36,772 nt of DNA from Brevibacillus massiliensis (GCF_000311785.1 NZ_HE978551.1:27226-63997), one strand, 5' to 3'; numbered from the stretch's first letter, positions 1 through 13,302 are shown. Program-made: numbers and translations. The notes: generated by a model not told the origin, from the sequence alone.

Positions 1-28
1 TATTTCTCTATCTCCTTATCCAAATCGT

Positions 29-37
29 ATTGTAACA
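29..37 (-). promoter_or_regulatory. Extended -10 promoter at left edge, probably for the S10 operon
   Basis: On the minus strand TACAAT (29-34) is preceded by TGT (35-37), an extended -10 element. The -35 region is poor. A Shine-Dalgarno-like AAGGAG follows at about 12-17, close to the window edge. In Bacillales the S10 (rpsJ) operon usually lies downstream of tuf, so this could start it. The gene itself is outside the window. Confidence 0.4.
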
Positions 38-135
38 CAGGGCTAGCTGGATAATTGTTGAAAATTTTTGATGAGAGTGATGAAATTTGATGATGAGGAC
101 GAGTGCTGCCAGATCCATTCGGCCATTTGCAGCGT

Positions 136-165
136 AAAAAAACCCGATAGCACCAGCTACCGGGT
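136..165 (-). terminator. Intrinsic terminator after tuf
   Basis: On the minus strand a 10-bp stem (arms 142-151 and 156-165, one G-U pair, 4-nt loop) is followed by seven U residues. It lies 14 bases beyond the tuf stop codon and closes the str operon. Confidence 0.9.
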
Positions 166-179
166 CTTACGTCAGATGA

Positions 180-1370
180 TTATTCGATGATCGCTGCAAC
201 AACGCCGGCGCCTACAGTACGTCCGCCTTCGCGAATAGCGAAGCGAGTACCTTGCTCCATTGCTACAGGTGCGATCAGCTCAACGCTGAACTCAGTGTTG
301 TCACCTGGCATTACCATTTCTACGCCTTCCGGCAGTTGGATGATGCCAGTAACGTCAGTGGTACGGAAGTAGAATTGTGGACGGTAGTTAGCGAAGAAAG
401 GAGTGTGACGTCCACCTTCTTCTTTGGACAGAACGTATACTTCTGCACGGAATTTGGTGTGCGGGTTAACGGAACCCGGTTTTGCCAAACATTGACCGCG
501 CTCGATGTCTTTACGCTCAACACCGCGGAGCAGGGCACCGATGTTGTCACCAGCTTCTGCTTGGTCGAGAAGTTTACGGAACATCTCAACACCTGTTACC
601 GTAGTAGTACGAGTTTCTTCAGCAAGACCAACGATTTCTACTTGGTCACCTACTTTAACCACTCCACGTTCTACGCGACCGGTAGCAACAGTACCACGGC
701 CAGTGATCGTGAACACGTCCTCAACCGGCATCAAGAAAGGCTTGTCGGTTGCGCGCTCAGGAGTTGGGATGTAGTTGTCAACAGCATCCATCAATTCAAT
801 AATTTTCTTTGCCCATTCTCCGCTTGGATTGTCGAGGGCTTCTTTAGCGGAACCTTTGATGACTGGAATATCGTCACCTGGGAACTCGTATTGGGAAAGC
901 AGGTCACGGATTTCCATTTCAACCAGTTCCAGCAGCTCTTCATCGTCAACCATATCGCATTTGTTCATGAATACGACGATGTAAGGTACACCTACCTGGC
1001 GGGAGAGCAGGATGTGCTCGCGAGTTTGCGGCATCGGACCGTCAGCAGCGGATACTACGAGGATCGCGCCGTCCATTTGAGCAGCACCAGTGATCATGTT
1101 TTTCACGTAGTCAGCGTGACCTGGGCAGTCAACGTGAGCATAGTGGCGGTTTTCAGTTTCGTATTCAACGTGTGCAGTGTTGATCGTGATACCGCGCTCT
1201 TTTTCTTCCGGAGCAGCGTCAATGCTGTCATATGCCATTGCTTTTGCTTTACCTTGCTGTGCCAAAACAGTAGTGATAGCAGCAGTCAAAGTGGTTTTGC
1301 CGTGGTCAACGTGACCGATTGTACCAATGTTTACGTGCGGTTTGGTCCGCTCAAATTTTTCTTTTGCCAT
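180..1370 (-). CDS. tuf: Elongation factor Tu
   Basis: This is the 396-residue GTPase that delivers aminoacyl-tRNA to the ribosomal A site in the cytoplasm. The G domain shows GHVDHGKT (19-26), DCPGH (81-85, with the catalytic histidine at 85) and NKCD (136-139). Domains 2 and 3 follow and are full length. The ATG start has an AAGGAGG site about ten bases upstream. It is the last gene of the str operon, 127 bp after fusA and just before a terminator. The gap before it holds a 12-bp inverted repeat that could change tuf output relative to fusA. Identity is certain from whole-length family similarity. Confidence 0.99.
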   Translation of the reverse strand: MAKEKFERTKPHVNIGTIGHVDHGKTTLTAAITTVLAQQGKAKAMAYDSIDAAPEEKERGITINTAHVEYETENRHYAHVDCPGHADYVKNMITGAAQMDGAILVVSAADGPMPQTREHILLSRQVGVPYIVVFMNKCDMVDDEELLELVEMEIRDLLSQYEFPGDDIPVIKGSAKEALDNPSGEWAKKIIELMDAVDNYIPTPERATDKPFLMPVEDVFTITGRGTVATGRVERGVVKVGDQVEIVGLAEETRTTTVTGVEMFRKLLDQAEAGDNIGALLRGVERKDIERGQCLAKPGSVNPHTKFRAEVYVLSKEEGGRHTPFFANYRPQFYFRTTDVTGIIQLPEGVEMVMPGDNTEFSVELIAPVAMEQGTRFAIREGGRTVGAGVVAAIIE

Positions 1371-1413
1371 GAGAATGTAATCCTCCTTAAAAGTAAGGGT
1401 AAGTATTGAATAA

Positions 1414-1467
1414 AGAAAGGTTTACTCATTACAGGATGGCTGTCCGTATAATATTGTAAACCTTTCT
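1414..1467. repeat. 12-bp inverted repeat between fusA and tuf
   Basis: The arms 1414-1425 and 1456-1467 are perfect complements (AGAAAGGTTTAC and its reverse complement) around a 30-nt loop. In the tuf transcript the second arm is followed by a U-rich but interrupted stretch, so it is not a classical terminator. It may be a partial terminator, processing site or stability element in the 127-bp gap. Confidence 0.7.
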
Positions 1468-1497
1468 CGATTGAAGATAAAGGGTCTAGCGGGCGAA

Positions 1498-3576
1498 TTA
1501 CTCGCCTTTCGACTTCTTGATGATCTCTTCAGCGATGCTCTTCGGCACTTCTTCGTAGTGGTCGAGGAACATCGAGTAGGTACCGCGGCCTTGCGTACGG
1601 GAACGCAGAGTCGTGGAGTAGCCGAACATCTCGGAGAGCGGCACCATCGCACGGATTACTTGTGCATTGGCGCGAGCTTCCATCCCTTCGATGCGGCCAC
1701 GGCGGGAGTTCAGGTCGCCCATGACGTCACCCATGTACTCTTCAGGCACAGTAACCTCGACCCTCATCACAGGCTCCAACAGCACAGCGTTACACTTCTT
1801 CGCAGCTTCTTTCAATGCCAAAGAACCTGCAACTTTAAACGCCATCTCGGAGGAGTCTACATCGTGGTAGCTTCCGTCGACGAGAACAGCTTTGATGTCT
1901 ACCAGCGGGAAGCCGGCGAGAACACCGTTTTTCATCGCCTCTTCGATACCAGCCTGAACGGCCGGAACGTATTCACGAGGCACGACCCCACCGACAATCT
2001 TGTTCTCGAATTCGAAGCCTTGGCCCGGTTCGAGCGGGGAGAATTCCACCCAAACGTGACCGTATTGACCGCGGCCACCAGATTGGCGAACGAATTTCCC
2101 TTCCACTTTTGCGCTGCCCCGGAAGGTTTCGCGGTAAGCAACCTGTGGCGCCCCGACGTTCGCTTCGACCTTGAATTCACGCTTCATGCGGTCAACGATA
2201 ATTTCGAGGTGAAGCTCACCCATACCGGCGATGATCGTCTGACCGGTTTCTTCGTCGGTCCGGGCGCGGAATGTCGGATCTTCCTCGGACAGTTTGCCGA
2301 GTGCGATACCCATTTTGTCTTGGTCCGCTTTGGACTTCGGCTCGATCGCAACCTCGATAACCGGATCCGGGAAGGTCATCGATTCGAGAATAACCGGTGA
2401 CTTCTCATCGCAGAGGGTGTCCCCTGTCGTCGTATCTTTCAAACCTACTGCAGCGGCGATATCGCCGGAGTATACCATGTCAATCTCTTGACGGTGGTTG
2501 GCGTGCATCTGCAAGATACGACCGACGCGCTCGCGCTTGCCTTTGGTAGAGTTCAACACGTACGAACCGGATGAAAGCGTACCGGAGTAGACGCGGAAGA
2601 ACGTCAGCTTACCGACGTACGGGTCTGACATAATTTTAAACGCCAAGGCCGAGAACGGGCCATTATCGTCAGCTTCACGCGTTACCTCGTCTTCCGAATC
2701 CGGCAGATGGCCTTTGATTGCCGGGATATCGGTCGGTGCCGGCAGGAAGTCAACCACTGCGTCAAGCATCGGCTGAACCCCTTTGTTTCTGTAGGAAGAA
2801 CCGCAGAGCACAGGCACAAGTTTGCACTCGATGGTGCCTTTGCGCAGGCCTTTCTTGATCTCTTCTACAGTCAGCTCCTCACCTTCGAGGTACTTCATCA
2901 TCAATTCTTCGTCTTGCTCGGCTGCCGCCTCGATCAGCTGCAGGCGAAGCTCTTCGCACTTGTCTTTCAGCTCAGCTGGAACTTCGCGAGCGTCAGATGT
3001 TTTGCCCAAGTCATCGGTATAGATGATCGCCTGCATGTTGATCAGGTCAACCATTCCGACGAATTGGTCTTCCGCACCGATCGGATATTGAATCGGTACC
3101 GGATTGGCACCCAGGCGATTGCGAATTTGGTCGACGCACATGTCAAAGTTCGCGCCGATGATGTCCATCTTGTTTATATAGCAGAGACGAGGTACGCCAT
3201 AGTTGTCTGCTTGACGCCAGACGGTTTCGGATTGCGGCTCAACGCCACCCTTGGCATCAAATACCGCAACTGTACCATCAAGTACGCGAAGGGAACGTTC
3301 AACCTCAACAGTAAAGTCTACGTGCCCTGGCGTGTCAATGATATTGATGCGATGGCCTTTCCACTGAGCCGTTGTCGCAGCAGATGTAATGGTGATACCG
3401 CGCTCTTGTTCTTGCTCCATCCAGTCCATGGTTGCCGCACCTTCGTGCGTCTCGCCAATTTTGTGAACGCGACCGGTGTAAAAGAGAATACGCTCAGTAG
3501 TTGTCGTCTTACCGGCATCGATGTGAGCCATGATTCCGATATTGCGCGTATTCGCCAGAGAGAACTCGCGAGCCAT
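1498..3576 (-). CDS. fusA: Elongation factor G
   Basis: This 692-residue translocase moves tRNA and mRNA through the ribosome using GTP, and with RRF splits post-termination ribosomes. The G domain carries AHIDAGKT (17-24), DTPGH (81-85) and NKMD (135-138). Domains II-V follow to the usual length for the family. The ATG start has an AAGGAAGGAG site about eight bases upstream. It lies between rpsG (70 bp upstream, with a GC-rich hairpin in the gap) and tuf, the standard str operon order. It is the usual target of fusidic acid; I did not score individual resistance positions. Confidence 0.99.
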   Translation of the reverse strand: MAREFSLANTRNIGIMAHIDAGKTTTTERILFYTGRVHKIGETHEGAATMDWMEQEQERGITITSAATTAQWKGHRINIIDTPGHVDFTVEVERSLRVLDGTVAVFDAKGGVEPQSETVWRQADNYGVPRLCYINKMDIIGANFDMCVDQIRNRLGANPVPIQYPIGAEDQFVGMVDLINMQAIIYTDDLGKTSDAREVPAELKDKCEELRLQLIEAAAEQDEELMMKYLEGEELTVEEIKKGLRKGTIECKLVPVLCGSSYRNKGVQPMLDAVVDFLPAPTDIPAIKGHLPDSEDEVTREADDNGPFSALAFKIMSDPYVGKLTFFRVYSGTLSSGSYVLNSTKGKRERVGRILQMHANHRQEIDMVYSGDIAAAVGLKDTTTGDTLCDEKSPVILESMTFPDPVIEVAIEPKSKADQDKMGIALGKLSEEDPTFRARTDEETGQTIIAGMGELHLEIIVDRMKREFKVEANVGAPQVAYRETFRGSAKVEGKFVRQSGGRGQYGHVWVEFSPLEPGQGFEFENKIVGGVVPREYVPAVQAGIEEAMKNGVLAGFPLVDIKAVLVDGSYHDVDSSEMAFKVAGSLALKEAAKKCNAVLLEPVMRVEVTVPEEYMGDVMGDLNSRRGRIEGMEARANAQVIRAMVPLSEMFGYSTTLRSRTQGRGTYSMFLDHYEEVPKSIAEEIIKKSKGE

Positions 3577-3613
3577 CAGGTATACTCCTTCCTTAACTCA
3601 TGTGTGGGAATAT

Positions 3614-3638
3614 GCGGGCGTCCTGCAAGGATACCCGC
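3614..3638. other. Stem-loop between rpsG and fusA
   Basis: GCGGG (3614-3618) pairs with CCCGC (3634-3638), and inside it CCT (3622-3624) pairs with AGG (3628-3630). No U-run follows on the minus strand, so it is unlikely to terminate. It may protect the rpsG 3' end or mark a processing site. Confidence 0.55.
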
Positions 3639-3646
3639 TTAAAATT

Positions 3647-4117
3647 CTACCAGCGATAGTGTGCAAACGCTTTGTTTGCTTCAGCCATTTTGTGAGTGTC
3701 CTCACGTTTTTTCACGGCTGCGCCAGTGTTGTTTGCCGCATCGATGATCTCGTTAGCCAAACGCTGTTCCATGGTCTTCTCACCGCGAGTGCGGGCGTAG
3801 TTTACCAACCAACGCAGACCAAGAGTAGTACGGCGCTCCGGTTTTACTTCGATCGGTACTTGGTAGTTTGCACCACCAACGCGGCGTGCTTTTACTTCCA
3901 GCACAGGCATGATGTTTTTCAGTGCTTCTTCAAACACTTCCATCGGATTGCGGCCTGTACGCTCTTGAATGATGTTGAACGCGTTATAGAGAATGTTTTG
4001 CGCTACACCTCGCTTACCGTCCAGCATCATGCGGTTGATGAGCCGGGTAACGAGTTTGCTATTGTAAATCGGGTCAGGAAGTACGTCCCGACGTGCAACT
4101 GGGCCTTTACGTGGCAT
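3647..4117 (-). CDS. rpsG: 30S ribosomal protein S7
   Basis: This 156-residue protein nucleates assembly of the 30S head by binding the 3' domain of 16S rRNA, and lies near the E site. The sequence begins [12 protein letters not shown] and is recognisable end to end, including the [16 protein letters not shown] region and the C-terminal [15 protein letters not shown]. An AAAGGAGGGG site precedes the ATG. It follows rpsL by 52 bp in the str operon. In enterobacteria S7 represses this operon by binding the rpsL-rpsG gap; the short gap here shows no obvious equivalent. Confidence 0.99.
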   Translation of the reverse strand: MPRKGPVARRDVLPDPIYNSKLVTRLINRMMLDGKRGVAQNILYNAFNIIQERTGRNPMEVFEEALKNIMPVLEVKARRVGGANYQVPIEVKPERRTTLGLRWLVNYARTRGEKTMEQRLANEIIDAANNTGAAVKKREDTHKMAEANKAFAHYRW

Positions 4118-4169
4118 CCTATTCCCCTCCTTTGTGTAAATATGCTTGTGACGAGTCGCCTAGGCGAGC

Positions 4170-4607
4170 TTATTTTTTCTTCGCTGCGTCTTTTCCGGCT
4201 TTCGGACGCTTGGTACCGTATTTGGAACGGCCTTGCATACGATTGTTAACACCGGCAGTGTCAAGCGCGCCGCGAACGATGTGGTAACGAACCCCTGGCA
4301 AGTCCTTTACACGGCCACCGCGAACCAGCACAACGCTGTGTTCTTGCAGGTTGTGACCGATACCGCCGATGTAAGCTGTCACCTCAATACCGTTGGTCAA
4401 ACGGACACGCGCATATTTACGCAATGCGGAGTTTGGCTTCTTCGGGGTCATGGTACCTACGCGGGTGCAGACACCACGTTTTTGCGGAGAGCTTTGATTC
4501 GTCAGGGATTTTTTGAAGCTGTTGTACCCTTTTTGCAATGCAGGGGACTTCGACTTCACGACCTTGTCAGTACGGCCTTTGCGTACCAATTGGTTCATTG
4601 TAGGCAT
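4170..4607 (-). CDS. rpsL: 30S ribosomal protein S12
   Basis: S12 sits at the decoding centre and helps control accuracy. I chose the ATG at 4607 (protein [10 protein letters not shown], 145 residues). A further in-frame ATG lies 24 codons upstream, but the sequence it would add has no family counterpart and a GGAGG site directly precedes 4607. The positions equivalent to E. coli Lys42 and Lys87 are lysines (56 and 101), and PG of DLPG (104-105) is intact, so the streptomycin-contact residues look wild type. The C-terminus is a few residues longer than in B. subtilis and ends in a lysine-rich tail. It is cotranscribed with rpsG, fusA and tuf. Confidence 0.98.
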   Translation of the reverse strand: MPTMNQLVRKGRTDKVVKSKSPALQKGYNSFKKSLTNQSSPQKRGVCTRVGTMTPKKPNSALRKYARVRLTNGIEVTAYIGGIGHNLQEHSVVLVRGGRVKDLPGVRYHIVRGALDTAGVNNRMQGRSKYGTKRPKAGKDAAKKK

Positions 4608-4646
4608 ATTGTAGACCTCCTTCCTCTTCCTCTCTAATGCGAAAGC

Positions 4647-4685
4647 TGAAAAAGTCCAGTGACGTTTGACGTCAGGCACTTTTCA
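4647..4685. other. Imperfect long hairpin in the rpsL leader
   Basis: A perfect inner stem TGACGT/ACGTCA (4660-4665 and 4669-4674, 3-nt loop) is flanked by nearly complementary arms (4647-4657 and 4675-4685). On the minus strand the distal arm contains five U residues. It could be a weak terminator or attenuator between rplGB and rpsL, or a binding site for an autoregulatory protein. Confidence 0.55.
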
Positions 4686-4783
4686 AACTAGCGCTTTAAG
4701 ACCACAGATCCAGGTGAGTCATTTTTGGGTCAAATAGAAAGCTTTTGCCAGAGAGCAATGAAACGCTTTTTGACAAAAACGGT

Positions 4784-5038
4784 TTAACCACCTTTTTTGA
4801 TTGCAGCCGCAGCTGCGCCCACTTCAATTCTGCATGCCCTGCCGAGGCGTCGCATGGAATCTACGTAGACTACTGGCACACCCTTCTCCTTGCACAGAGT
4901 TGCGACTTTCTGTGTCAGACGCTTGTCTGCGTCCTGAGCGATGTAGACCTCTTCGGCCTGCCCGCTCTCAACCGCCTTCAACGTCTGATTAACTCCGATC
5001 ATCAACTCTTTGGCCCGCTCTACTTTTTCATAAGACAT
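4784..5038 (-). CDS. rplGB: L7Ae/L30e-family K-turn RNA-binding protein
   Basis: This is an 84-residue protein of the bacterial L7Ae family (YbxF/RplGB in B. subtilis), whose members bind kink-turn RNA. The fold is visible as an N-terminal helix (YEKVERAKELMIG), the EEVYIAQDAD strand, and the VPVVYVDSMRRLGRACRIEVGAAAAAI segment that contacts RNA. I start it at the ATG at 5038, which has a GGAGG site about nine bases upstream; an in-frame ATG 12 codons further up lies before that site. It is the first gene of the str operon, as in B. subtilis, and follows a near-consensus promoter. K-turns occur in T-box and SAM leaders; whether it binds the T-box in this window is unknown. Confidence 0.93.
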   Translation of the reverse strand: MSYEKVERAKELMIGVNQTLKAVESGQAEEVYIAQDADKRLTQKVATLCKEKGVPVVYVDSMRRLGRACRIEVGAAAAAIKKGG

Positions 5039-5082
5039 GTGATCATATCCTCCAAAGCAAAGTGTATCAGGCACACTTGAAT

Positions 5083-5111
5083 ATCATATCAGCTTGATTT
5101 CACCATGTCAA
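5083..5111 (-). promoter_or_regulatory. Sigma-A promoter of the str operon
   Basis: On the minus strand TTGACA (5106-5111) and TATGAT (5083-5088) are separated by exactly 17 bp. This near-consensus promoter lies between rpoC and rplGB. It lets rplGB-rpsL-rpsG-fusA-tuf be transcribed independently of rpoBC. Confidence 0.88.
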
Positions 5112-5139
5112 CAGAAACCTATTTGTTTTTGCAAGGAAT

Positions 5140-5164
5140 GGTGCCCATCTATTTGATGAGCACC
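5140..5164 (-). other. Stem-loop just after rpoC
   Basis: A 10-bp stem (5140-5149 with 5155-5164, one G-U pair, 5-nt loop) begins 13 bases after the rpoC stop. No U-tract follows in the transcript, so it is at best a weak terminator. It may instead protect the rpoBC mRNA 3' end. Confidence 0.6.
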
Positions 5165-5177
5165 AACCTGCTTGATC

Positions 5178-8804
<3,627 letters not shown>

Positions 8805-8832
8805 AGGGCGTTACCTCCCTTAGTCCGGAATC

Positions 8833-11800
8833 TTACTCTTCGTCCAAGCTTCCGCCTTCTAGCACGAGGTTCAGCTTTTCACCGCTGCCTTCGTCCTCAT
8901 CGTCAATCTCGCGCATCTCGATTTCTTGTTCGTCTTCAGAGAGTATCTTCACGTCCATACCCAAGCTTTGCAATTCCTTGATCAACACTTTAAACGACTC
9001 AGGAACGCCCGGTTCCGGCACGTTCTCCCCTTTGACGATCGCTTCGTAGGTCTTCACGCGACCAACGACGTCGTCGGACTTAACGGTGAGAATTTCCTGC
9101 AAGGTATAGGCCGCACCATATGCCTCCAATGCCCATACCTCCATCTCGCCGAAGCGCTGGCCGCCAAACTGGGCTTTCCCCCCCAGCGGCTGCTGTGTGA
9201 CGAGCGAGTATGGACCGGTAGAACGGGCGTGAATCTTATCGTCCACCAAGTGGGCCAACTTCAACATGTAGACACAACCTACCGTTACACGGCGGTCAAA
9301 CGGTTCTCCGGTACGGCCATCGTACAGAATTGTTTTTCCGTCGCGGTCCAAGCCGGCTTCCTCCAACGTGTCGAACACGTCGTCCTGGCGTGCTCCGTCA
9401 AAGACAGGAGTCGCCACGTGAATGCCCAGCATTTTCGCTGCCATGCCCAAGTGGGTCTCAAGCACCTGTCCGATGTTCATCCGCGACGGAACCCCCAGCG
9501 GATTGAGGACAATTTCAACCGGCGATCCGTCCGGCAAGAACGGCATATCTTCTTCCGGCATAATCCGGGCAATAACCCCTTTGTTACCGTGTCGGCCTGC
9601 CATCTTGTCACCCACGGAAATCTTCCGTTTTTGGGCGATGTAGACGCGCACCAACTGGTTCACGCCCGGCGGCAGTTCGTCACCGTTGTCGCGGGTAAAC
9701 ACCTTGACGTCGACGACAATGCCAGATCCGCCGTGCGGCACCCGCAGCGAAGTATCGCGAACCTCACGCGCTTTTTCACCGAAGATGGCATGCAAGAGAC
9801 GCTCTTCCGCCGTCAGTTCGGTCACGCCCTTTGGCGTCACCTTGCCGACGAGGATATCGCCGTCCTGAATCTCTGCGCCAACGCGCACGATTCCGCGTTC
9901 GTCGAGGTTCTTCAGCGCATCTTCACCCACGTTCGGGATGTCGCGGGTAATCTCTTCCGGTCCCAGCTTGGTGTCGCGGGCTTCGGATTCGTACTCCTCG
10001 ATGTGGATGGAGGTGTAGACGTCATCCTTGACCAGCTTCTCGCTGAGAAGAATCGCATCCTCGTAGTTATACCCTTCCCAGGTCATAAACGCGACAATGA
10101 CGTTGCGGCCGAGAGCCAACTCGCCCTTTTCCGTAGACGGACCGTCACCGATGATGTCACCAGGCTCGATCCAATCTCCTTTTTTCACGATAGGACGCTG
10201 GTTTATGCACGTTCCCTGGTTGGAACGAATAAACTTCTGTAATTTATACTTGTCAAGATCGCCGGCCACCTTTTTGCCGTTGATCTCCTTGTAGCGGCGG
10301 ACCCAAATTTCTTTGGCGGTAACGCGTTCAACCTGACCAGGCCACTTCGCTACCACGGCCACACCCGAATCCTGGGCGGCCTTGTGCTCCATGCCGGTGC
10401 CGACGAACGGCGCTTGCGGCACCAAGAGCGGCACAGCTTGCCGCTGCATGTTGGATCCCATCAGGGCCCGGTTGGCGTCGTCGTTTTCCAGGAACGGGAT
10501 CAGTGCTGTCGCCACCGAGACGACCTGTTTCGGCGAAACGTCCATGAAGTCGACTTTATCGCGAGGAACGCTGAGAATTTCACCCTTCCGGCGGCAAATA
10601 ACCTGTTCGTTGACGAAATTGCCTTCTTCGTCGAGCGGTTGGTTTGCCTGGGCGACGTTGTACACATCCTCTTCGTCGGCTGTCAGGTAGACGATTTCAT
10701 TGAGAACGCGGCCTGTTTCTGGGTCAACTTTTCGGCGTGGCGTCTCGATAAAGCCGTAGTCATTGATCCGCGCATAGGTGGAAAGCGAGTTGATCAGCCC
10801 GATGTTTGGACCTTCAGGCGTTTCAATCGGGCACATCCGCCCATAGTGGGAATGGTGGACGTCGCGCACTTCAAACCCGGCCCGCTCACGCGTCAAGCCC
10901 CCGGGTCCAAGCGCAGAAAGGCGCCGTTTGTGCGTCAATTCCGCCAATGGGTTGGTCTGATCCATGAACTGCGACAGCTGGGAGCTGCCGAAGAACTCTT
11001 TTATTGCGGCAATAACCGGCCGAATATTGATCAACGCCTGCGGAGTAATCTGATTCTGATCCTGGATCGACATCCGCTCCCGAACCACGCGCTCCATGCG
11101 GGAAAGACCAATACGGAATTGGTTTTGCAGCAGTTCCCCGACAGAACGGAGGCGGCGGTTGCCCAAGTGGTCGATATCATCGGTATTGCCGACGCCATGC
11201 AGCAGGTTGATGAAGTAGTTGATCGCTGCGACGATATCCGCCGGCGTAATATGTTTTACTGATTTATCAATGTTGCCGTTGCCGATGACCCGAATGACTT
11301 TGCCGTCCTCGGTTGGCGAGAAAATGCTGATCGATTGCAGGCGGACTGTCTCTTCCTCCAGCACGCCGCCATGGGTGTGGACTTCGACAAAGCCGACGCT
11401 CTCATCCAGCATCGGCTGGATGCGATCAAGCAAGCGGCGATCAATCACCTGACCCGCTTCTGCAATAATCTCGCCTGTAGCCGCATCAACGAGCGTCTCC
11501 GCCAAGCGTTGATTGTACAAACGCGTTTTGATATTCAGCTTTTTGTTCATCTTGTAGCGGCCAACGGAGGCCAGATCGTATCGCTTGGGATCAAAGAAAC
11601 GGGAAACAAGCAAGCTCTTTGCGTTTTCAGTCGTCGGCGGTTCGCCGGGACGCAAACGCTCGTAGATTTCGATCAACGCCTTCTCGGTAGAGTCGGTGTT
11701 GTCTTTTTCCAACGTGTTTTTGATATACTCGTCTTCGCCGAGCAAATTGAGAATGTCTATATCAGAGCTGAAACCGAGCGCTCTCAAAAGAACCGTAACC

Positions 11801-12372
11801 GGGATCTTCCGCGTCCGGTCGATGCGAACATAGATGATGTCTTTCGCATCGGTTTCCAGTTCCAGCCAAGCGCCCCGGTTCGGAATCACCGTAGCAGTAA
11901 ACGTCTGCTTACCGTTCTTGTCTACCTTCGTGTTATAGTAAACGCTTGGGGAACGAACAAGTTGACTGACAATAACCCGCTCTGCCCCGTTGATGATGAA
12001 CGTGCCGGTATCGGTCATCAGCGGAAAATCCCCCATGAAGACCTCTTGTTCCTTCACTTCACCCGTCTCCTTGTTCAGCAGACGGACCTTCACCCGTAAC
12101 GGAGCCGCAAACGTTACATCGCGCTCTTTAGATTCATCTACATCATACTTTGGTTCACCTAAACTATAATCGATAAATTCCAGCACGAGGTTCCCAGTGA
12201 AATCCTGGATAGGAGAAATGTCCTGAAACATCTCACGCAATCCTTCATCCAAAAACCATTGGTAGGACTTTTGCTGGATCTCGATCAAATTAGGCAGACC
12301 CAACACTTCGTTAATGCGAGAATACGTACGACGCTGACGGTGGCGGCCGCTTTGAACCAATTTACCTGCCAA
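8833..12372 (-). CDS. rpoB: DNA-directed RNA polymerase subunit beta
   Basis: The beta subunit holds most of the RNA exit channel and the rifampicin pocket. I place the start at TTG 12372, giving 1179 residues beginning [15 protein letters not shown], which aligns with B. subtilis RpoB; that protein also uses TTG. The GAGGGG site is correctly spaced for it, whereas an in-frame GTG three codons upstream (12381) lies inside that site. The rifampicin cluster is wild type: Asp471, His481 and Ser486 in the FMDQTN and [13 protein letters not shown] blocks. The C-terminal tail is acidic and slightly shorter than in B. subtilis. The roughly 330-base gap upstream holds a promoter, a terminator and several hairpins. 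Confidence 0.98.
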   Translation of the reverse strand: MAGKLVQSGRHRQRRTYSRINEVLGLPNLIEIQQKSYQWFLDEGLREMFQDISPIQDFTGNLVLEFIDYSLGEPKYDVDESKERDVTFAAPLRVKVRLLNKETGEVKEQEVFMGDFPLMTDTGTFIINGAERVIVSQLVRSPSVYYNTKVDKNGKQTFTATVIPNRGAWLELETDAKDIIYVRIDRTRKIPVTVLLRALGFSSDIDILNLLGEDEYIKNTLEKDNTDSTEKALIEIYERLRPGEPPTTENAKSLLVSRFFDPKRYDLASVGRYKMNKKLNIKTRLYNQRLAETLVDAATGEIIAEAGQVIDRRLLDRIQPMLDESVGFVEVHTHGGVLEEETVRLQSISIFSPTEDGKVIRVIGNGNIDKSVKHITPADIVAAINYFINLLHGVGNTDDIDHLGNRRLRSVGELLQNQFRIGLSRMERVVRERMSIQDQNQITPQALINIRPVIAAIKEFFGSSQLSQFMDQTNPLAELTHKRRLSALGPGGLTRERAGFEVRDVHHSHYGRMCPIETPEGPNIGLINSLSTYARINDYGFIETPRRKVDPETGRVLNEIVYLTADEEDVYNVAQANQPLDEEGNFVNEQVICRRKGEILSVPRDKVDFMDVSPKQVVSVATALIPFLENDDANRALMGSNMQRQAVPLLVPQAPFVGTGMEHKAAQDSGVAVVAKWPGQVERVTAKEIWVRRYKEINGKKVAGDLDKYKLQKFIRSNQGTCINQRPIVKKGDWIEPGDIIGDGPSTEKGELALGRNVIVAFMTWEGYNYEDAILLSEKLVKDDVYTSIHIEEYESEARDTKLGPEEITRDIPNVGEDALKNLDERGIVRVGAEIQDGDILVGKVTPKGVTELTAEERLLHAIFGEKAREVRDTSLRVPHGGSGIVVDVKVFTRDNGDELPPGVNQLVRVYIAQKRKISVGDKMAGRHGNKGVIARIMPEEDMPFLPDGSPVEIVLNPLGVPSRMNIGQVLETHLGMAAKMLGIHVATPVFDGARQDDVFDTLEEAGLDRDGKTILYDGRTGEPFDRRVTVGCVYMLKLAHLVDDKIHARSTGPYSLVTQQPLGGKAQFGGQRFGEMEVWALEAYGAAYTLQEILTVKSDDVVGRVKTYEAIVKGENVPEPGVPESFKVLIKELQSLGMDVKILSEDEQEIEMREIDDEDEGSGEKLNLVLEGGSLDEE

Positions 12373-12389
12373 CTCATTCACCCCTCATG

Positions 12390-12427
12390 TTTGTGCTGCA
12401 ACACAAAACGGTCACGACCTTTTTGTG
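12390..12427 (-). promoter_or_regulatory. Alternative hairpins next to the rpoB start
   Basis: Two hairpins share one segment. Bases 12402-12408 can pair with 12421-12427, extended by GGTC/GACC inside (410-413 with 416-419 of the 12,000s). Part of the same segment (12402-12407) can instead pair with 12390-12395. The second form sits immediately upstream of the rpoB Shine-Dalgarno sequence (12379-12386). The arms are read directly; any switching role is inference. Confidence 0.5.
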
Positions 12428-12450
12428 CGACCAAGCGGTCATAAGGTCTA

Positions 12451-12474
12451 TGAAAAACGTCAAGACGCTTTTCA
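12451..12474 (-). other. Second hairpin in the rpoB leader
   Basis: TGAAAAACGTC (12451-12461) is complementary to GACGCTTTTCA (12464-12474), with one G-U pair in RNA. On the minus strand the distal arm carries a U-run inside the stem, so it resembles a weak terminator. It follows the stronger terminator at 12478-12515 in the direction of transcription. Confidence 0.5.
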
Positions 12475-12477
12475 CGC

Positions 12478-12515
12478 AAAAAATAAAAATGGGTTAATAC
12501 AATAACCTCATTTTT
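12478..12515 (-). terminator. Intrinsic terminator in the gap before rpoB
   Basis: On the minus strand AATGAGGTTA (12503-12512) pairs with TAACCCATT (12488-12496) with one bulge, extended by A-U pairs, and is followed by a U-rich run (12478-12489). It lies about 190 bases after the methyltransferase stop and about 105 bases before rpoB. Because a promoter sits upstream of it at 12655-12683, it would act as an attenuator for transcripts that start there. Confidence 0.75.
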
Positions 12516-12654
12516 TAGCGAAAGAAACTCTATTCTACAAGAATCCCCAAAACCCTATACACTTATTCCTCTTTTTTACAAAAAAGGAGAAATTAGCAGT
12601 TGACAAAACGGGAATTCTCCGAACTAGACAGTAAACCCATATTGACATTTTATA

Positions 12655-12683
12655 ATGGTATCATAAGCATTTTACACCGTCAA
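12655..12683 (-). promoter_or_regulatory. Sigma-A promoter for rpoBC
   Basis: On the minus strand TTGACG (12678-12683) and TACCAT (12655-12660) are 17 bp apart, and a TGA precedes the -10 as an extended element. Transcription would begin near 12648 and give a leader of roughly 275 nt before the rpoB start. Confidence 0.72.
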
Positions 12684-12705
12684 GGATCATTTATCAAAGT
12701 TTCCG

Positions 12706-13302
12706 TCACTTGTAGGCGCGAAAGATGGAGTATCCCTTCTTCTTTTCCACTTCTTCAACGCTTGAATATACTTCCTGCAGCTTCTTCCACGCGGACGGAG
12801 CACCCTGTTTTTTCTGAATGACGACCCACATCTGGCCCCCTTCTGCCAGCAGCTCGTGCCCTTCCGTAAAAATGCGGTGAACAACGTCTTTTCCGGCGCG
12901 AATCGGCGGGTTGGTCAAGATGACGTCAAACGTGCGTCCCCGGACCTCACTGTACAGATCACTTATGAGCACCTCTACATTTTCAATGCCGTTTCGCTCG
13001 GCATTGCGGCGGGCCAACATGACCGCCCGCTCGTTTACATCGATCATCGTCACCCACCCCCGACTGGCCCGAACTGCTGCCGAGAGGCCGATCGGTCCAT
13101 AACCGCAGCCTACGTCGAGAACACTGGCGTCTGCGGGAAACTCCATGGTCTCGATCAAGAGCAAGCTGCCAAAATCAACCCGATCCCGGGAAAATACACC
13201 TGCGTCAGTGACAAACCGAAACGCGCGTCCGTTTAGATCAAAGGAGAACTCTCGTTCGTCATGCGGGGTTCTGGGCTGATTGCTGTAGTAGTGATCTGTC
13301 AC
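12706..13302 (-). CDS. Class I SAM-dependent methyltransferase (YbxB/RsmC-like)
   Basis: This protein of about 198 residues has the RsmC/RlmG-type methyltransferase fold. It shows the SAM-binding motif VLDVGCGYGPIGL and the catalytic ILTNPP motif typical of base N-methyltransferases. B. subtilis YbxB occupies the same place and has the same opening (HYYS ... VDFGS.LLIE). I prefer the GTG at 13302 (protein MTDHYYSNQP) because an AAAGGTG site precedes it by about nine bases; an upstream in-frame GTG at 13314 lies within that site. It lies between rplL and rpoB, separated from rplL by a terminator. The substrate is probably 16S or 23S rRNA, but the position cannot be told from sequence. Confidence 0.88.
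   Translation of the reverse strand: MTDHYYSNQPRTPHDEREFSFDLNGRAFRFVTDAGVFSRDRVDFGSLLLIETMEFPADASVLDVGCGYGPIGLSAAVRASRGWVTMIDVNERAVMLARRNAERNGIENVEVLISDLYSEVRGRTFDVILTNPPIRAGKDVVHRIFTEGHELLAEGGQMWVVIQKKQGAPSAWKKLQEVYSSVEEVEKKKGYSIFRAYK

Noticed and set aside
252-1409. 385-codon open frame on the plus strand opposite tuf
   Set aside because: Shadow of the highly biased tuf codons; low-complexity protein without known features.
1447-1452. TATAAT on the plus strand between fusA and tuf
   Set aside because: No -35 at a usable distance, and no gene follows on the plus strand.
4608-4679. N-terminal extension of rpsL
   Set aside because: No match to S12 proteins, and the ribosome site lies after it.
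12643-12648. TTGACA on the plus strand near the rpoB promoter
   Set aside because: No -10 at 16-18 bp, and the downstream DNA is antisense to the methyltransferase gene.
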